From the NCBI GenBank assembly GCA_030684645.1, contig JAUXUF010000406.1:1-33691 (forward strand): a DNA stretch of 33,691 nucleotides. Direction: 5' to 3'. Origin of the DNA: Bacteroidota bacterium. Lineage in GTDB: Bacteria; Bacteroidota; Bacteroidia; Bacteroidales; Prolixibacteraceae. A model generated the notes under the pieces. That model made no database searches and was not told the DNA's origin. It worked only from the letters and a program-made list of their open reading frames with translations. This document shows positions 9,565-17,240 of the stretch, piece by piece. Within the stretch, counting starts at the first letter, position 1; every line of letters begins with the position of its first letter. The position numbers and the translations under genes are program-made.

Positions 9565-10455
9565 TTATTTTTTCAGATTGATAATCCACGAAAGTTTGAC
9601 CGTCCGGTAAGTCCAGTCGCGAAGTCCATGAAGGTATTGCAAACGGATACTATTATTTTTCACCTTATGCTGCAGATCGATGGAATAAACCATTGGTTTG
9701 TCGCGTTCCTTTTTATAACCTGAATAACCCGACAATGAATTTGAAATGATCCAGCCTGCTCCTTTCAGATCGGCTCCAACCCCATACATATAGGTATCGT
9801 TCTGTAAGTTCAATTCGTCGTTCGTTTGCCATGAATAAAAACCAAAGGAAGCAAAAGGCATAAACGACATCGTTTCATTTCGTCCGGCGTATTCCTTTGA
9901 AAAGCTGAGATCGAAGAAATAGCCTGGACTATCCGAATATCTGGCTGCATCAAGATGACCTCCCGAAGCTGTTCTTCCAGCCATTCGTAACATGGTATCC
10001 GGGAATTTCCGGTCTTTCACCAGTTGTACCAGTGTTGAGAAATACAAATCACCGACTGCTATTCCTTTCCCGTCAAAATCGCGTGCAATGCGTTCATCCC
10101 GGATGTAATCCGACATGGCATAATGCTCCATCGCAACGCCATACAGCTCGATAGCGATCTTATTGTCAGCAAACGAACGGTAATATTTGGCAAAAATATC
10201 CTGAGTCGGGTCACCTTCCTTAAAATGAAAATCTAATCCAAATTCAAGGTTTGCACCAGCCGTAACAACACCTTTTTTCACATTCGGAACCGGCAAAGCA
10301 TTCGGACCAAGATATCCGGGAGTAATGTGGATCATGGTTCGCCAGCCGGGCATCCCGGTCTCCCAGCCGTGTTTTATATTCCACCACATCCAATCTTCCA
10401 CTGAATACGTGAACAGGGGAACCATGCAAAACAGGATCAGTATCAGTTTTCTCAT
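9565..10455 (-). CDS. Predicted outer-membrane beta-barrel protein, function unknown
   Basis: The protein has 296 residues and an N-terminal signal peptide (about 1-18, MRKLILILFCMVPLFTYS). The rest alternates polar and hydrophobic residues with many Trp, Tyr and Gly, as in an outer-membrane barrel: IRLQYLHGL and YRTVKLSWIINL near the end read as antiparallel strands. There is no TonB plug. I do not recognise the family. It is the last gene of a run with the DUF4249 lipoprotein and the TonB-dependent receptor, with a 51-base gap that contains a TATATTTA box (10460-10467), so it may be co-transcribed or have its own promoter. It converges with the AsmA-like gene with only four bases between stop codons and no terminator visible there. 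Confidence 0.65.
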   Translation of the reverse strand: MRKLILILFCMVPLFTYSVEDWMWWNIKHGWETGMPGWRTMIHITPGYLGPNALPVPNVKKGVVTAGANLEFGLDFHFKEGDPTQDIFAKYYRSFADNKIAIELYGVAMEHYAMSDYIRDERIARDFDGKGIAVGDLYFSTLVQLVKDRKFPDTMLRMAGRTASGGHLDAARYSDSPGYFFDLSFSKEYAGRNETMSFMPFASFGFYSWQTNDELNLQNDTYMYGVGADLKGAGWIISNSLSGYSGYKKERDKPMVYSIDLQHKVKNNSIRLQYLHGLRDWTYRTVKLSWIINLKK

Positions 10456-10459
10456 GCGC

Positions 10460-10467
10460 TAAATATA
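10460..10467 (-). promoter_or_regulatory. Possible -7 box (TATATTTA) upstream of the barrel gene
   Basis: Seven of eight positions match TAnnTTTG, five bases before the start codon, so the transcript would begin at or very near the ATG. No clear -33 element is seen. Weak. Confidence 0.25.
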
Positions 10468-10506
10468 CAAAAGGACAGCAATTGAACAGAAAATTTAAAT
10501 GCTTTT

Positions 10507-11325
10507 TTATTTATTGATATAGTCATTTACAACCAGCGTTCTGCGATCAAAAGAATAGGCTGAAAAATAGCCAAGGGCGCCGTTGCTGAAATTACTGATT
10601 GGATTTGCCGGAGAAGCCGTTTGAAGCATTTCATTTCCTGCAATATTTTCAAGAGTGAGAAAGTAGTTGTATGCAGCCTTATCGATCGATTGAAGCTCAA
10701 TGGTCAAGGTGTCCGTTTTATTGAAAACGATGGATCGCTGACCCAGACCGACCACCATTCCATTAAACAATTTATCCGAATAAAGGGAAATTTCTCCCCG
10801 ATCGTCGATGGGTTTTGCATTGACAAAAAATTTCAGTCTGTAATAATTTTCCTTGCTGACCGGGTCTCTCAGGAAGCAACTGACTTTGTAACCGCTATCG
10901 AAAAACCCCAATCCGTCGAAATAGGAGAAACTCAGGTCAACAATTGGCACAGGATCATTTAGAAAAGAGCTGGCAGAATAAGTAACACCTTCGTATTCAA
11001 CGTCAATAATATACAAAAAACCGACAGAAGCATGTGTTCTTTCAAGTTTATAAACCCCAGGTCCGCTTTCCACAAAATAAAATGGTTTTCCGCCTTCGGA
11101 TCTGACACTCACTTTGGCTCCCGAAACCAAATTGTTGGTTTTTGCCCCAAAATAGGGAGAAGTTTTTGAAACCAATACCGTAAACGGTAATTTGCTGTTA
11201 GTGATAGTTGCTTCGATAACAATGGCCTGTTTCGATCCGGCCAGATCAAACTCAATCACTTTCTCGCAGGACGACAAAACAATCCAAAAGAATAAAAACA
11301 GGAATATGGATCGGAATTTGCTCAA
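10507..11325 (-). CDS. DUF4249 family lipoprotein, TonB-receptor partner
   Basis: The protein has 272 residues and a lipoprotein signal peptide with lipobox LSSC (lipidated C20), followed by the EKVIEFDL opening typical of DUF4249. The region after it (AIVIEATITN, then VSGAKVSVRSEGGKPFYF, then GVYKL) matches the Ig-like/transthyretin-like start of this family. DUF4249 genes commonly sit directly after a TonB-dependent receptor, as here, which suggests a surface-exposed partner of that receptor; the ligand is unknown. The only workable start is TTG at 11325, since an in-frame TGA precedes it directly and no ATG lies before or within the signal peptide. Six bases separate it from the receptor stop codon, so the two are almost certainly co-transcribed and perhaps translationally coupled. 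Confidence 0.85.
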   Translation of the reverse strand: MSKFRSIFLFLFFWIVLSSCEKVIEFDLAGSKQAIVIEATITNSKLPFTVLVSKTSPYFGAKTNNLVSGAKVSVRSEGGKPFYFVESGPGVYKLERTHASVGFLYIIDVEYEGVTYSASSFLNDPVPIVDLSFSYFDGLGFFDSGYKVSCFLRDPVSKENYYRLKFFVNAKPIDDRGEISLYSDKLFNGMVVGLGQRSIVFNKTDTLTIELQSIDKAAYNYFLTLENIAGNEMLQTASPANPISNFSNGALGYFSAYSFDRRTLVVNDYINK

Positions 11326-11331
11326 TCAGGT

Positions 11332-13653
11332 TTAAAATTTAAATTTATAACTTACTGAAGGAATGACCTTAAACAAAGAAATCTGAACGGCTTCTGTTAC
11401 TTCCGGATCGACCTTACTTTGTCTGAAAGATATAAAATAGGCATTTTCACGTCCGTAGGCATTGTAAACCGAAAAATTCCAGCTCGATTCAAACCGTTCT
11501 GTTTTTTTTCTGATCCAGGTCAATCCCAGGTCGAGCCTGTGAAAATCAGGCATCCGGTAACCATTTCGTTGGGTGTAATAGCCCACTGTCCTTCCGTCGA
11601 TTTCATATTTACCATTCGGGAAAGTTACTGCATTTCCGGTATTATAGACCCAGGTTGCCGATATTTTTAGTTTCCGGCTCAAATCGTACATGGTAACAAC
11701 CGAAACATCGTGTCGCATATCCTGCCGTGCAGGAAACGCATCACCATTGTTGATCCGATCGAACTGCCGCATCGTTTTCGACCAGGTATAGCCCAGCCAG
11801 CCGGTCAGCCTTCCAAAATTTTTCCGGAACAAAAATTCGGCGCCATAAGCCCAGCCGCGTCCAAAAACCAATTCGGCTTCAACGGTCGAATTAAAAATCA
11901 AATCAGCCCCGTTCCGGTAATCAATCTGGTTTTGCAGATTTTTGTAATAGATCTCAACCGATGATTCGAACCAGTTCTTTTTGCTGTTCCTGAAATAGCC
12001 TGCCGACCACTGATCGGAAATCTGCGGTTTTACATTGTCACTGCTTGGCAACCATACATCAGTTGGGGTGGATGAGGTTGAATTGGAAAGTAAATGGATA
12101 AACTGGTAAATCCGGTTATAGGAAGCTTTCACTGCCGACTGCGTTCCAAGCTGATAATTCAGGGCCAAACGGGGTTCGGGGCCACCCTGTGTTTTTACCC
12201 ATTTAAAATAATCGTAACTAATGGATTCTACCAAATTGCCATCGGTATCAAACCGGTAAAAATCGCCCGGGCCAACATTCGAGAACAAGGCCAGCCGCAA
12301 GCCATAATAAATCTGCAGATGTTCCGAAACCTGCTGACTGTTGGATATATACCAGGCGCCTTCGATGGCCCGGCGCGGCCTAACGGCCAGCGAACTGTAC
12401 ACACTGCCTGGCGCGGCTTCAATCTCGCCCGGAACAATTTTATGACTGATCAGGTTGACACCGAATTTCAGGGTATTTTTTGCATTCAAATACCAGCTGA
12501 AGTCTTGCTTCAGGTTTAAATCCTGAATCCTGGAGCCCATAATCACATCGTTATTACCGTCAATATCAATCTGGTAAGAATAATTGCTGAAAATAAGGGA
12601 ACTGTTCGAAAACAATTTTTCGCTGAAGGTATGGTTCAGCCTTAGTGTTGCTGTTTTACTTCCCCAATCAAAACCGTACTGATCCTGCAATCGAAACTTG
12701 TCGCGTCCCAAATAGCCTGAAACAAACAAGCGGTTCGATTCATTCAGTTTAAAGTTGGTTTTCAGGTTGATATCGTAAAAATACAATTGGGCATCGCGTA
12801 TGTCTTTATCCCTGGCAAATTGAAGGAACAAATCGGCATAGGTTCTGCGGGCGCTCACCATAAACGAACTGACATCTTCCCTGATCGGGCCTTCAAAACT
12901 CAGGTTTGAAGAAATCAGTCCCACATTGCCTGTGGTGTGGTAATCTTTCAGGTTTCCTTCCTTCATTCGGATATCCAGTACCGATGAAGCACGTCCGCCA
13001 TATTCGGCCGGAATCGATCCTTTGAGCAAGTTCGCATCGCGAATGGCCTCCGAATTAAACACCGAAAAGAAGCCCAACAGATGCGAGGCATTGTAAACCG
13101 GAGCTTCGTCGAGCAAAATCAGGTTTTGGTCCAAACCACCGCCACGGACATAAAAACCTGCATTTCCTTCACCGGCCTGCTTTATGCCCGGCATTAGCTG
13201 CATCGTTTTGATCAGGTCGCGTTCACCAAAAAATACCGGAATGCTTTCGATCTGCTTCGGACTGATTTTAACACTGCCCATCTCCAGGGAGGTAACGTTG
13301 CGGTCGGGTCGTTCACCCATGACTTCAACGTTCTCCAGTTCAATACTGACTGACTTCATCCTGAAATTGATCACCTGACTGGAATGGAGGCCGACATGAA
13401 TCATCTGATTTTCATAGCCCATAAACTGAACATCGATACTGTAATCGCCTTCAGGAATAGTTAAAGAATAAAATCCATAGGAATTGCATATGGTCGAATA
13501 TCCGGCATTTTGAACTGCAACGACAGCGCCCGCCAGATCCTCTCCGGAGGATGCATCCGTAATTGTTCCGCTCAATGTGAACTTCTGCTGCGAAAACGCC
13601 TGGAAGAAGAACAAAAAAAGACTAATAGTTATAACTGTCCGGCCAATAAACAT
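11332..13653 (-). CDS. TonB-dependent outer-membrane receptor with N-terminal carboxypeptidase-regulatory-like domain
   Basis: The protein has 773 residues. A signal peptide (about 1-21) is followed by a carboxypeptidase-D regulatory-like domain (FTLSGTITDASSGEDLAGAVV, about 25-105), the plug (about 130-235, containing GFYVRGGGLDQNLILLDE) and a 22-stranded-type barrel ending in VSYKFKF, with the terminal Phe expected for barrel assembly. Such receptors import large or scarce substrates using TonB/ExbBD energy. It lacks the SusC-type signature and has a DUF4249 partner rather than SusD, so polysaccharide uptake is not the obvious role; the substrate is unknown. It is the first gene of a three-gene run with the lipoprotein and the barrel protein. 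Confidence 0.93.
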   Translation of the reverse strand: MFIGRTVITISLFLFFFQAFSQQKFTLSGTITDASSGEDLAGAVVAVQNAGYSTICNSYGFYSLTIPEGDYSIDVQFMGYENQMIHVGLHSSQVINFRMKSVSIELENVEVMGERPDRNVTSLEMGSVKISPKQIESIPVFFGERDLIKTMQLMPGIKQAGEGNAGFYVRGGGLDQNLILLDEAPVYNASHLLGFFSVFNSEAIRDANLLKGSIPAEYGGRASSVLDIRMKEGNLKDYHTTGNVGLISSNLSFEGPIREDVSSFMVSARRTYADLFLQFARDKDIRDAQLYFYDINLKTNFKLNESNRLFVSGYLGRDKFRLQDQYGFDWGSKTATLRLNHTFSEKLFSNSSLIFSNYSYQIDIDGNNDVIMGSRIQDLNLKQDFSWYLNAKNTLKFGVNLISHKIVPGEIEAAPGSVYSSLAVRPRRAIEGAWYISNSQQVSEHLQIYYGLRLALFSNVGPGDFYRFDTDGNLVESISYDYFKWVKTQGGPEPRLALNYQLGTQSAVKASYNRIYQFIHLLSNSTSSTPTDVWLPSSDNVKPQISDQWSAGYFRNSKKNWFESSVEIYYKNLQNQIDYRNGADLIFNSTVEAELVFGRGWAYGAEFLFRKNFGRLTGWLGYTWSKTMRQFDRINNGDAFPARQDMRHDVSVVTMYDLSRKLKISATWVYNTGNAVTFPNGKYEIDGRTVGYYTQRNGYRMPDFHRLDLGLTWIRKKTERFESSWNFSVYNAYGRENAYFISFRQSKVDPEVTEAVQISLFKVIPSVSYKFKF

Positions 13654-13672
13654 AGATTCTGCAATAGAACTC

Positions 13673-13680
13673 TAAATATA
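13673..13680 (-). promoter_or_regulatory. Possible -7 box (TATATTTA) for the TonB-receptor operon
   Basis: Seven of eight positions match TAnnTTTG, 19 bases before the receptor ATG. A TTG lies upstream at 13696-13698 on this strand, but the spacing of 15 is short. Confidence 0.35.
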
Positions 13681-13794
13681 GGTTTATTCCGGTGACAACA
13701 GAAAATCAACCTTTGAATTTGGGAGAATTTCAGCTTTTTTAACCATTTACCAGATGAGGAATAACCAACGGAGATCAATAATCCGATTAAATCC

Positions 13795-13853
13795 GGACGG
13801 GATCCCATCCGTCCCAAAAGAGAGGAGACCTTTTTTTGAGTCCCATACTCAAA
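13795..13853. repeat. Palindromic repeat remnant
   Basis: GGACGG (13795-13800) pairs with CCGTCC (13809-13814) and is followed directly by CAAAAGAGAGG (13815-13825), the same 11 bases that follow the palindrome of the element at 17098-17216. A second perfect hairpin comes next: TTTGAGT (13835-13841), loop CCCAT, ACTCAAA (13847-13853). The rest of the 380-base gap 13654-14033 holds only the promoters listed here. Confidence 0.5.
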
Positions 13854-13940
13854 CTCTGAACGAAATCAATTCCTAAACATTGGATATCACCAAGCAGTAA
13901 TATACATTGGTCAATTGCCCTGCAAGTCTGATATTGAACC

Positions 13941-13973
13941 TTGAAATGAATTTATGAAACATAGTTATATTTG
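13941..13973 (+). promoter_or_regulatory. Promoter driving the HhH-glycosylase-like gene
   Basis: TTG at 13941-13943 and an exact TATATTTG at 13966-13973, 22 bases apart. It lies 60 bases before the ATG and outside the inverted-repeat core at 14006-14013, so it belongs to the surrounding sequence rather than to the cassette-like unit. Confidence 0.5.
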
Positions 13974-14005
13974 AAAAAGTACTTTATATTTACTGATATT
14001 TATGA

Positions 14006-14013
14006 GTTAGCGG
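14006..14013 (+). repeat. Left core (GTTAGCGG) of cassette-like flanking inverted repeat
   Basis: The octamer GTTAGCGG is the exact reverse complement of CCGCTAAC at 14723-14730; the two bracket the gene at 14034-14690. GTTAG resembles the start of the GTTRRRY core of integron attC sites, although the match to the full consensus is incomplete. Confidence 0.45.
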
Positions 14014-14033
14014 TCAGCTAAAAAGACGACATA

Positions 14034-14690
14034 ATGAACATTGACAGGTATAAAATATTGATTTCAAATCTGCCTGTGAGACAACAAAGTTTCATGACAA
14101 AACGAGCGACTTGGAGAAAAGCCGAAAGGGAAATTGATTGGTTAGAGAAACTAAACAACAAAATATTTGTCGACAAGGATACTTTATTAATAAGCAGACA
14201 AGACATTTTTGACACAGTGGAGATTCGAGAACTTATCCTAAAGACAATTTATTGGGGTTACACCGGCGGGATGAGAGGAAACCACTTTGTAAGCATATTG
14301 ACGAAAATTGACTTACTAGAAAAGACATTGACTTTCATTAAAAACAAGGCAAATCCAAGCTTGGTGGACTTTAACGAACTTCGAGAAATTTTTAAGAATG
14401 TCCCTGGACTTGGACTATCAACTTACAGTAAAATACTTTATTTCTTACAAATAAAATTTAATAATAATCCTTGTTTGATTCTAGATCAACGACTTATAGA
14501 TGTATTTGCTAAAAAGACATATATTGAATTTCATTCACTTTTCAGTATTTCATACAGCAATGCAGAAAAAAAATATCTTGACTTTTTGCAATTAGCTAAT
14601 AAAGTTTCAAAAGACATTCAAACAGATGGAGAAAACATTGAACAATTCCTATTTATTTTTGGGAACAACTTAAAGACAAATGGGAATTAA
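14034..14690 (+). CDS. Helix-hairpin-helix DNA-glycosylase-like protein (OGG-fold-like), accessory
   Basis: The protein has 218 residues. The segment KNVPGLGLSTYSKILYFLQI (about 121-140) reads as a helix-hairpin-helix, and the following CLILDQRLIDV places Asp151 where HhH-GPD glycosylases (OGG1, MutY, AlkA) keep their catalytic Asp. The Lys of bifunctional OGG enzymes, which directly follows the hairpin, is not in place; the nearest is K133. It resembles the OGG-fold proteins annotated in many bacterial accessory regions, but the assignment rests on this motif alone, and base excision is inference. The gene is A+T-rich (about 27-32% G+C in two 60-base stretches counted by hand), unlike its neighbours. 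It has a promoter upstream and cassette-like inverted repeats on both sides. Confidence 0.6.
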   Translation: MNIDRYKILISNLPVRQQSFMTKRATWRKAEREIDWLEKLNNKIFVDKDTLLISRQDIFDTVEIRELILKTIYWGYTGGMRGNHFVSILTKIDLLEKTLTFIKNKANPSLVDFNELREIFKNVPGLGLSTYSKILYFLQIKFNNNPCLILDQRLIDVFAKKTYIEFHSLFSISYSNAEKKYLDFLQLANKVSKDIQTDGENIEQFLFIFGNNLKTNGN

Positions 14691-14722
14691 TTATTTGATT
14701 AACAGCAAAAAATAAAGCCGAA

Positions 14723-14769
14723 CCGCTAACAGCAAGCTACCCGCAAGCCGGGCTTTGGTGATTAGTTGA
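14723..14769 (+). repeat. Right cassette-like site (CCGCTAAC core plus hairpin)
   Basis: CCGCTAAC (14723-14730) mirrors the left core. Inside, CCCG (14740-14743) pairs with CGGG (14749-14752) around CAAGC, with AAG/CTT pairing further out (14734-14736 with 14753-14755), and GATTAGTTGAC closes the stretch. The layout of paired outer cores with an imperfect inner stem is like an attC recombination site. A 10-base direct repeat CAGGAAATTT follows (14770-14779 and 14803-14812). Confidence 0.4.
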
Positions 14770-14835
14770 CAGGAAATTTTGATTTTTAAATTTAACTGAT
14801 CACAGGAAATTTATCGGGAAACCCCACACCTTTAT

Positions 14836-14869
14836 ACTCTACAGAAGTTACTCTACAGAAGTTACTCTA
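14836..14869. repeat. 14-bp tandem repeat over a gene end
   Basis: ACTCTACAGAAGTT occurs at 14836-14849 and again at 14850-14863, followed by a partial third copy ACTCTA (14864-14869). The stop codon of the 124-residue gene lies inside the repeat. Confidence 0.8.
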
Positions 14870-15236
14870 ACTGTGCCTTGTAATATCTCCTGAACAGCAC
14901 TTTTTTCAGATCGCGAAAGATTACCTGGTGTGCCAGAACTTCCATGTCATTGTAATGAGGTAATTCACGATGAGCCCTGGCAATTTCACTTTCGGTAATA
15001 TCAACCTGGTACAGCACCGCCATCAACCGGCTGTAATCTTTGTCGAGATAGACCGAAATCTGGTTAATCAACTGCTCATGAAGCTCATGGTAGGCATTTT
15101 CGGTTTGGCCGGAAAAACTGATTTCAATCCCAAACATGCCAAAATCCTTCATGATCTGATCAGCAGTTTCCTGGATGATATCTTTCTTATTCAGAAAGAA
15201 TTCGATGTTGTTATTTTTCAGGTCGGGTAAATTCAT
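14862..15236 (-). CDS. Small protein of unknown function downstream of an ABC exporter
   Basis: The protein has 124 residues, is acidic and probably helical, with no signal peptide, membrane segment or Cys. I do not recognise a domain. Visible landmarks are NNNIEFFLNKKDIIQETADQ near the N-terminus and the basic end FRDLKKVLFRRYYKAQLE. The ATG lies two bases after the stop codon of the ABC transporter gene, so the two genes form an operon and this protein may be tied to the exporter or simply share its promoter. The last codons lie in a 14-base tandem duplication, so the C-terminus may vary between strains. Confidence 0.75.
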   Translation of the reverse strand: MNLPDLKNNNIEFFLNKKDIIQETADQIMKDFGMFGIEISFSGQTENAYHELHEQLINQISVYLDKDYSRLMAVLYQVDITESEIARAHRELPHYNDMEVLAHQVIFRDLKKVLFRRYYKAQLE

Positions 15237-15238
15237 TT

Positions 15239-17014
15239 CTAATGTAAATTAAACTGCAATTCGCTCAGGTTACGGTAAATTCCATTCGGAACCTGGATTA
15301 ATTCAACATGAGTTCCCTTTTCTACCATCTTTCCCTGGTCAAGCACCAAAATCTGATCGGCCTTTCGTACCGTTGACAACCGGTGTGCAATAACCACTGA
15401 AGTACGGCCTGTCATCAGTTTTTCAAGTGCATCCTGAACCAGGCGTTCCGATTCGGAATCGAGCGAGGATGTTGCTTCATCGAGTATCAAAATTTTAGGA
15501 TTTTTCAATACCGCCCGGGCAATGGCAATTCGCTGCCGCTGACCGCCAGAAAGTTGTGTGCCACGCTCTCCCACCAGCGTATCAAGCCCTTCAGGAAAAC
15601 GGCTGATAAATTCCATCGCATTGGCGTTTTGAGCAGCTTCGGTAATTTCTTCATCAGTGGAACCTGGTTTTCCGTATTCAATGTTTTCTCGGATGGTTCC
15701 GCCGAACAGAAAAATATCTTGTGGAACCAATGCAATCTGGCTGCGAAGTGACGAAAGCGAATAATCGCGGCTATCTTTTCCGTCAAAAAGAATGGCTCCG
15801 GAAATCGGATCATGCAGGCGCAACAACAGCGAGGCGATGGTCGATTTTCCGGCACCGCTGGCTCCCACCAAAGCCACCATCTGATTGGCTTCAATGCTGA
15901 CATCAATATGTTTCAGCACATTTTCATCGGGCCGCGAAGGATAAGCAAAGGTGAGGCCTTGAAAACTGATTTCACCCTTAAGTTTATCGCTTTCATGAAG
16001 GGCAGAAACCATCTGAATATCTTCTTCAGGTTCATTAAAAATGGCAAACAAATCTTCGGTGGCGCCAATAAATTTCTGGATACTGGTATAAACCGTGGCC
16101 AATCCGCCAATAGTACCGCCAACAAAGGCAGAATAAACCACGAACGAAAATAAATCACCGGCAACCAGCTCACCTTTCGCAAGTAAAGCCGAGCCTTGCC
16201 AAATAACAGCCACCAGCGCGCCAAACAAGCCAAAAACAATGAAGGCGGAGAAAGCGCCTTTGTATCTTCCGCTCACAATTCCGACTGCAGCAATTTCATC
16301 GGTTTTCTTCCGGTAACGTGCAATCTCGAAGTATTCGTTCGTATAGGATTTGACACTCTGAATACCCTGAAGCGTTTCTTCCACAATAGTATTCGATTCG
16401 GCAACCTGGGCCTGAACCTGTTTGGAAAATTTACGGATAAACTTTCCGAAGACACGCGCCAGTATCATAATTGCCGGCAGAACAGCCAGCATAAAAAGAG
16501 TCAGTTTCAATGAGGTAATGGCCAGCAGTGCAACTCCACCGATAATGATGATGATTTGCCTGATAAACTCGGCAAGCGTCGTGGTGAGTGTTTCCTGAAG
16601 TAAAACGATATCCGATGAAATGCGGCTGTTTAGCTCTCCAACCCTGCGTTGATCAAAAAATTTCAGCGGTAATTTGATCAGGTGATTGTAGGTATCCTGA
16701 CGCAAATAGGCCAGAGTTTTCTCCGTTACATTGACGAACAGAACGATACGGAAATAGGAAAATAACGATTGAACCAACAACACCACTCCTAGTAAAAGCG
16801 CTATTTCGTTTAAACTGTGAGCCGCGGCTTCCTTATTTCCTGAATTAACCAACTCTCCAAGTAATTTAGGAAAAGCCAGACTGGCCAAACTTGATCCGAG
16901 CAGAAAAACCATTCCAATGTAATATTCACGCTGAAATGGTTTGAGGTATTTGTAAATCTTAAATGCGTTGCGAAGACCTTCGCGGGTTATTTTTTTCTTT
17001 TCAACTTCACTCAT
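15239..17014 (-). CDS. ABC transporter, fused permease and ATPase (MsbA/multidrug half-transporter type)
   Basis: The protein has 591 residues, the usual length of a type IV ABC half-transporter that works as a homodimer. Six membrane helices occupy about 30-315. The nucleotide-binding domain follows, with Walker A GASGAGKST (384-392), Q-loop PQD (431-433), signature LSGGQRQR (488-495), Walker B ILILDE (508-513) and the H-loop histidine in VIAHRLS (H544). Close relatives are MsbA, which flips lipid A, and BmrA/Sav1866 drug exporters; motifs do not tell these apart, so I give no symbol. The start is an ATG. The next gene on this strand follows after two bases. Confidence 0.93.
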   Translation of the reverse strand: MSEVEKKKITREGLRNAFKIYKYLKPFQREYYIGMVFLLGSSLASLAFPKLLGELVNSGNKEAAAHSLNEIALLLGVVLLVQSLFSYFRIVLFVNVTEKTLAYLRQDTYNHLIKLPLKFFDQRRVGELNSRISSDIVLLQETLTTTLAEFIRQIIIIIGGVALLAITSLKLTLFMLAVLPAIMILARVFGKFIRKFSKQVQAQVAESNTIVEETLQGIQSVKSYTNEYFEIARYRKKTDEIAAVGIVSGRYKGAFSAFIVFGLFGALVAVIWQGSALLAKGELVAGDLFSFVVYSAFVGGTIGGLATVYTSIQKFIGATEDLFAIFNEPEEDIQMVSALHESDKLKGEISFQGLTFAYPSRPDENVLKHIDVSIEANQMVALVGASGAGKSTIASLLLRLHDPISGAILFDGKDSRDYSLSSLRSQIALVPQDIFLFGGTIRENIEYGKPGSTDEEITEAAQNANAMEFISRFPEGLDTLVGERGTQLSGGQRQRIAIARAVLKNPKILILDEATSSLDSESERLVQDALEKLMTGRTSVVIAHRLSTVRKADQILVLDQGKMVEKGTHVELIQVPNGIYRNLSELQFNLH

Positions 17015-17097
17015 CCGTAGAATTTTGGGTTTAAATTTTTCACTGACAGAATAACAGCCCAGATGATTTAGTGTTCAATTCTGAAACTGCTTAAAAA

Positions 17098-17216
17098 TTT
17101 CCCGTAGGGAAAATCTGTCGGTAGAAATGGTAAATCCATCCGGTGTATTGTCCCGTACGGGACAAAAGAGAGGCATCTTTTCTCCATCTCTACCGACCTT
17201 TGGTTCCTAACGGAAC
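17098..17216. repeat. Composite palindromic element (about 120 bp)
   Basis: Four nested dyads are packed into 119 bases. TTTCCC-GTA-GGGAAA lies at 17098-17112. GTCGGTAGAAATGG (17117-17130) pairs with CCATCTCTACCGAC (17184-17197) with one mismatch. The perfect 18-base palindrome TTGTCCCGTACGGGACAA (17148-17165) sits inside that long stem. GTTCC-TAAC-GGAAC (17203-17216) closes the element. It lies between the Cys-rich orphan gene and the ABC exporter. No ORF is present, so it is a non-coding repeat or a structured RNA/DNA element rather than an insertion sequence. A shorter relative lies at 13795-13853. Confidence 0.7.
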
Positions 17217-17240
17217 ATGGAATTAAACATAAATAGGAAC

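Noticed and set aside
12094-12519. Open frame of 141 codons on the plus strand
   Set aside because: It lies wholly antisense to the TonB-dependent receptor, whose frame is certain; the translation has no recognisable domain.
14034-14690. Toxin or restriction enzyme in a defence island
   Set aside because: A helix-hairpin-helix with an Asp in the glycosylase position explains the sequence better, and no partner defence gene is adjacent.
17098-17216. CRISPR repeat or insertion sequence
   Set aside because: No spaced direct repeats and no transposase; the structure is nested dyads within one unit.
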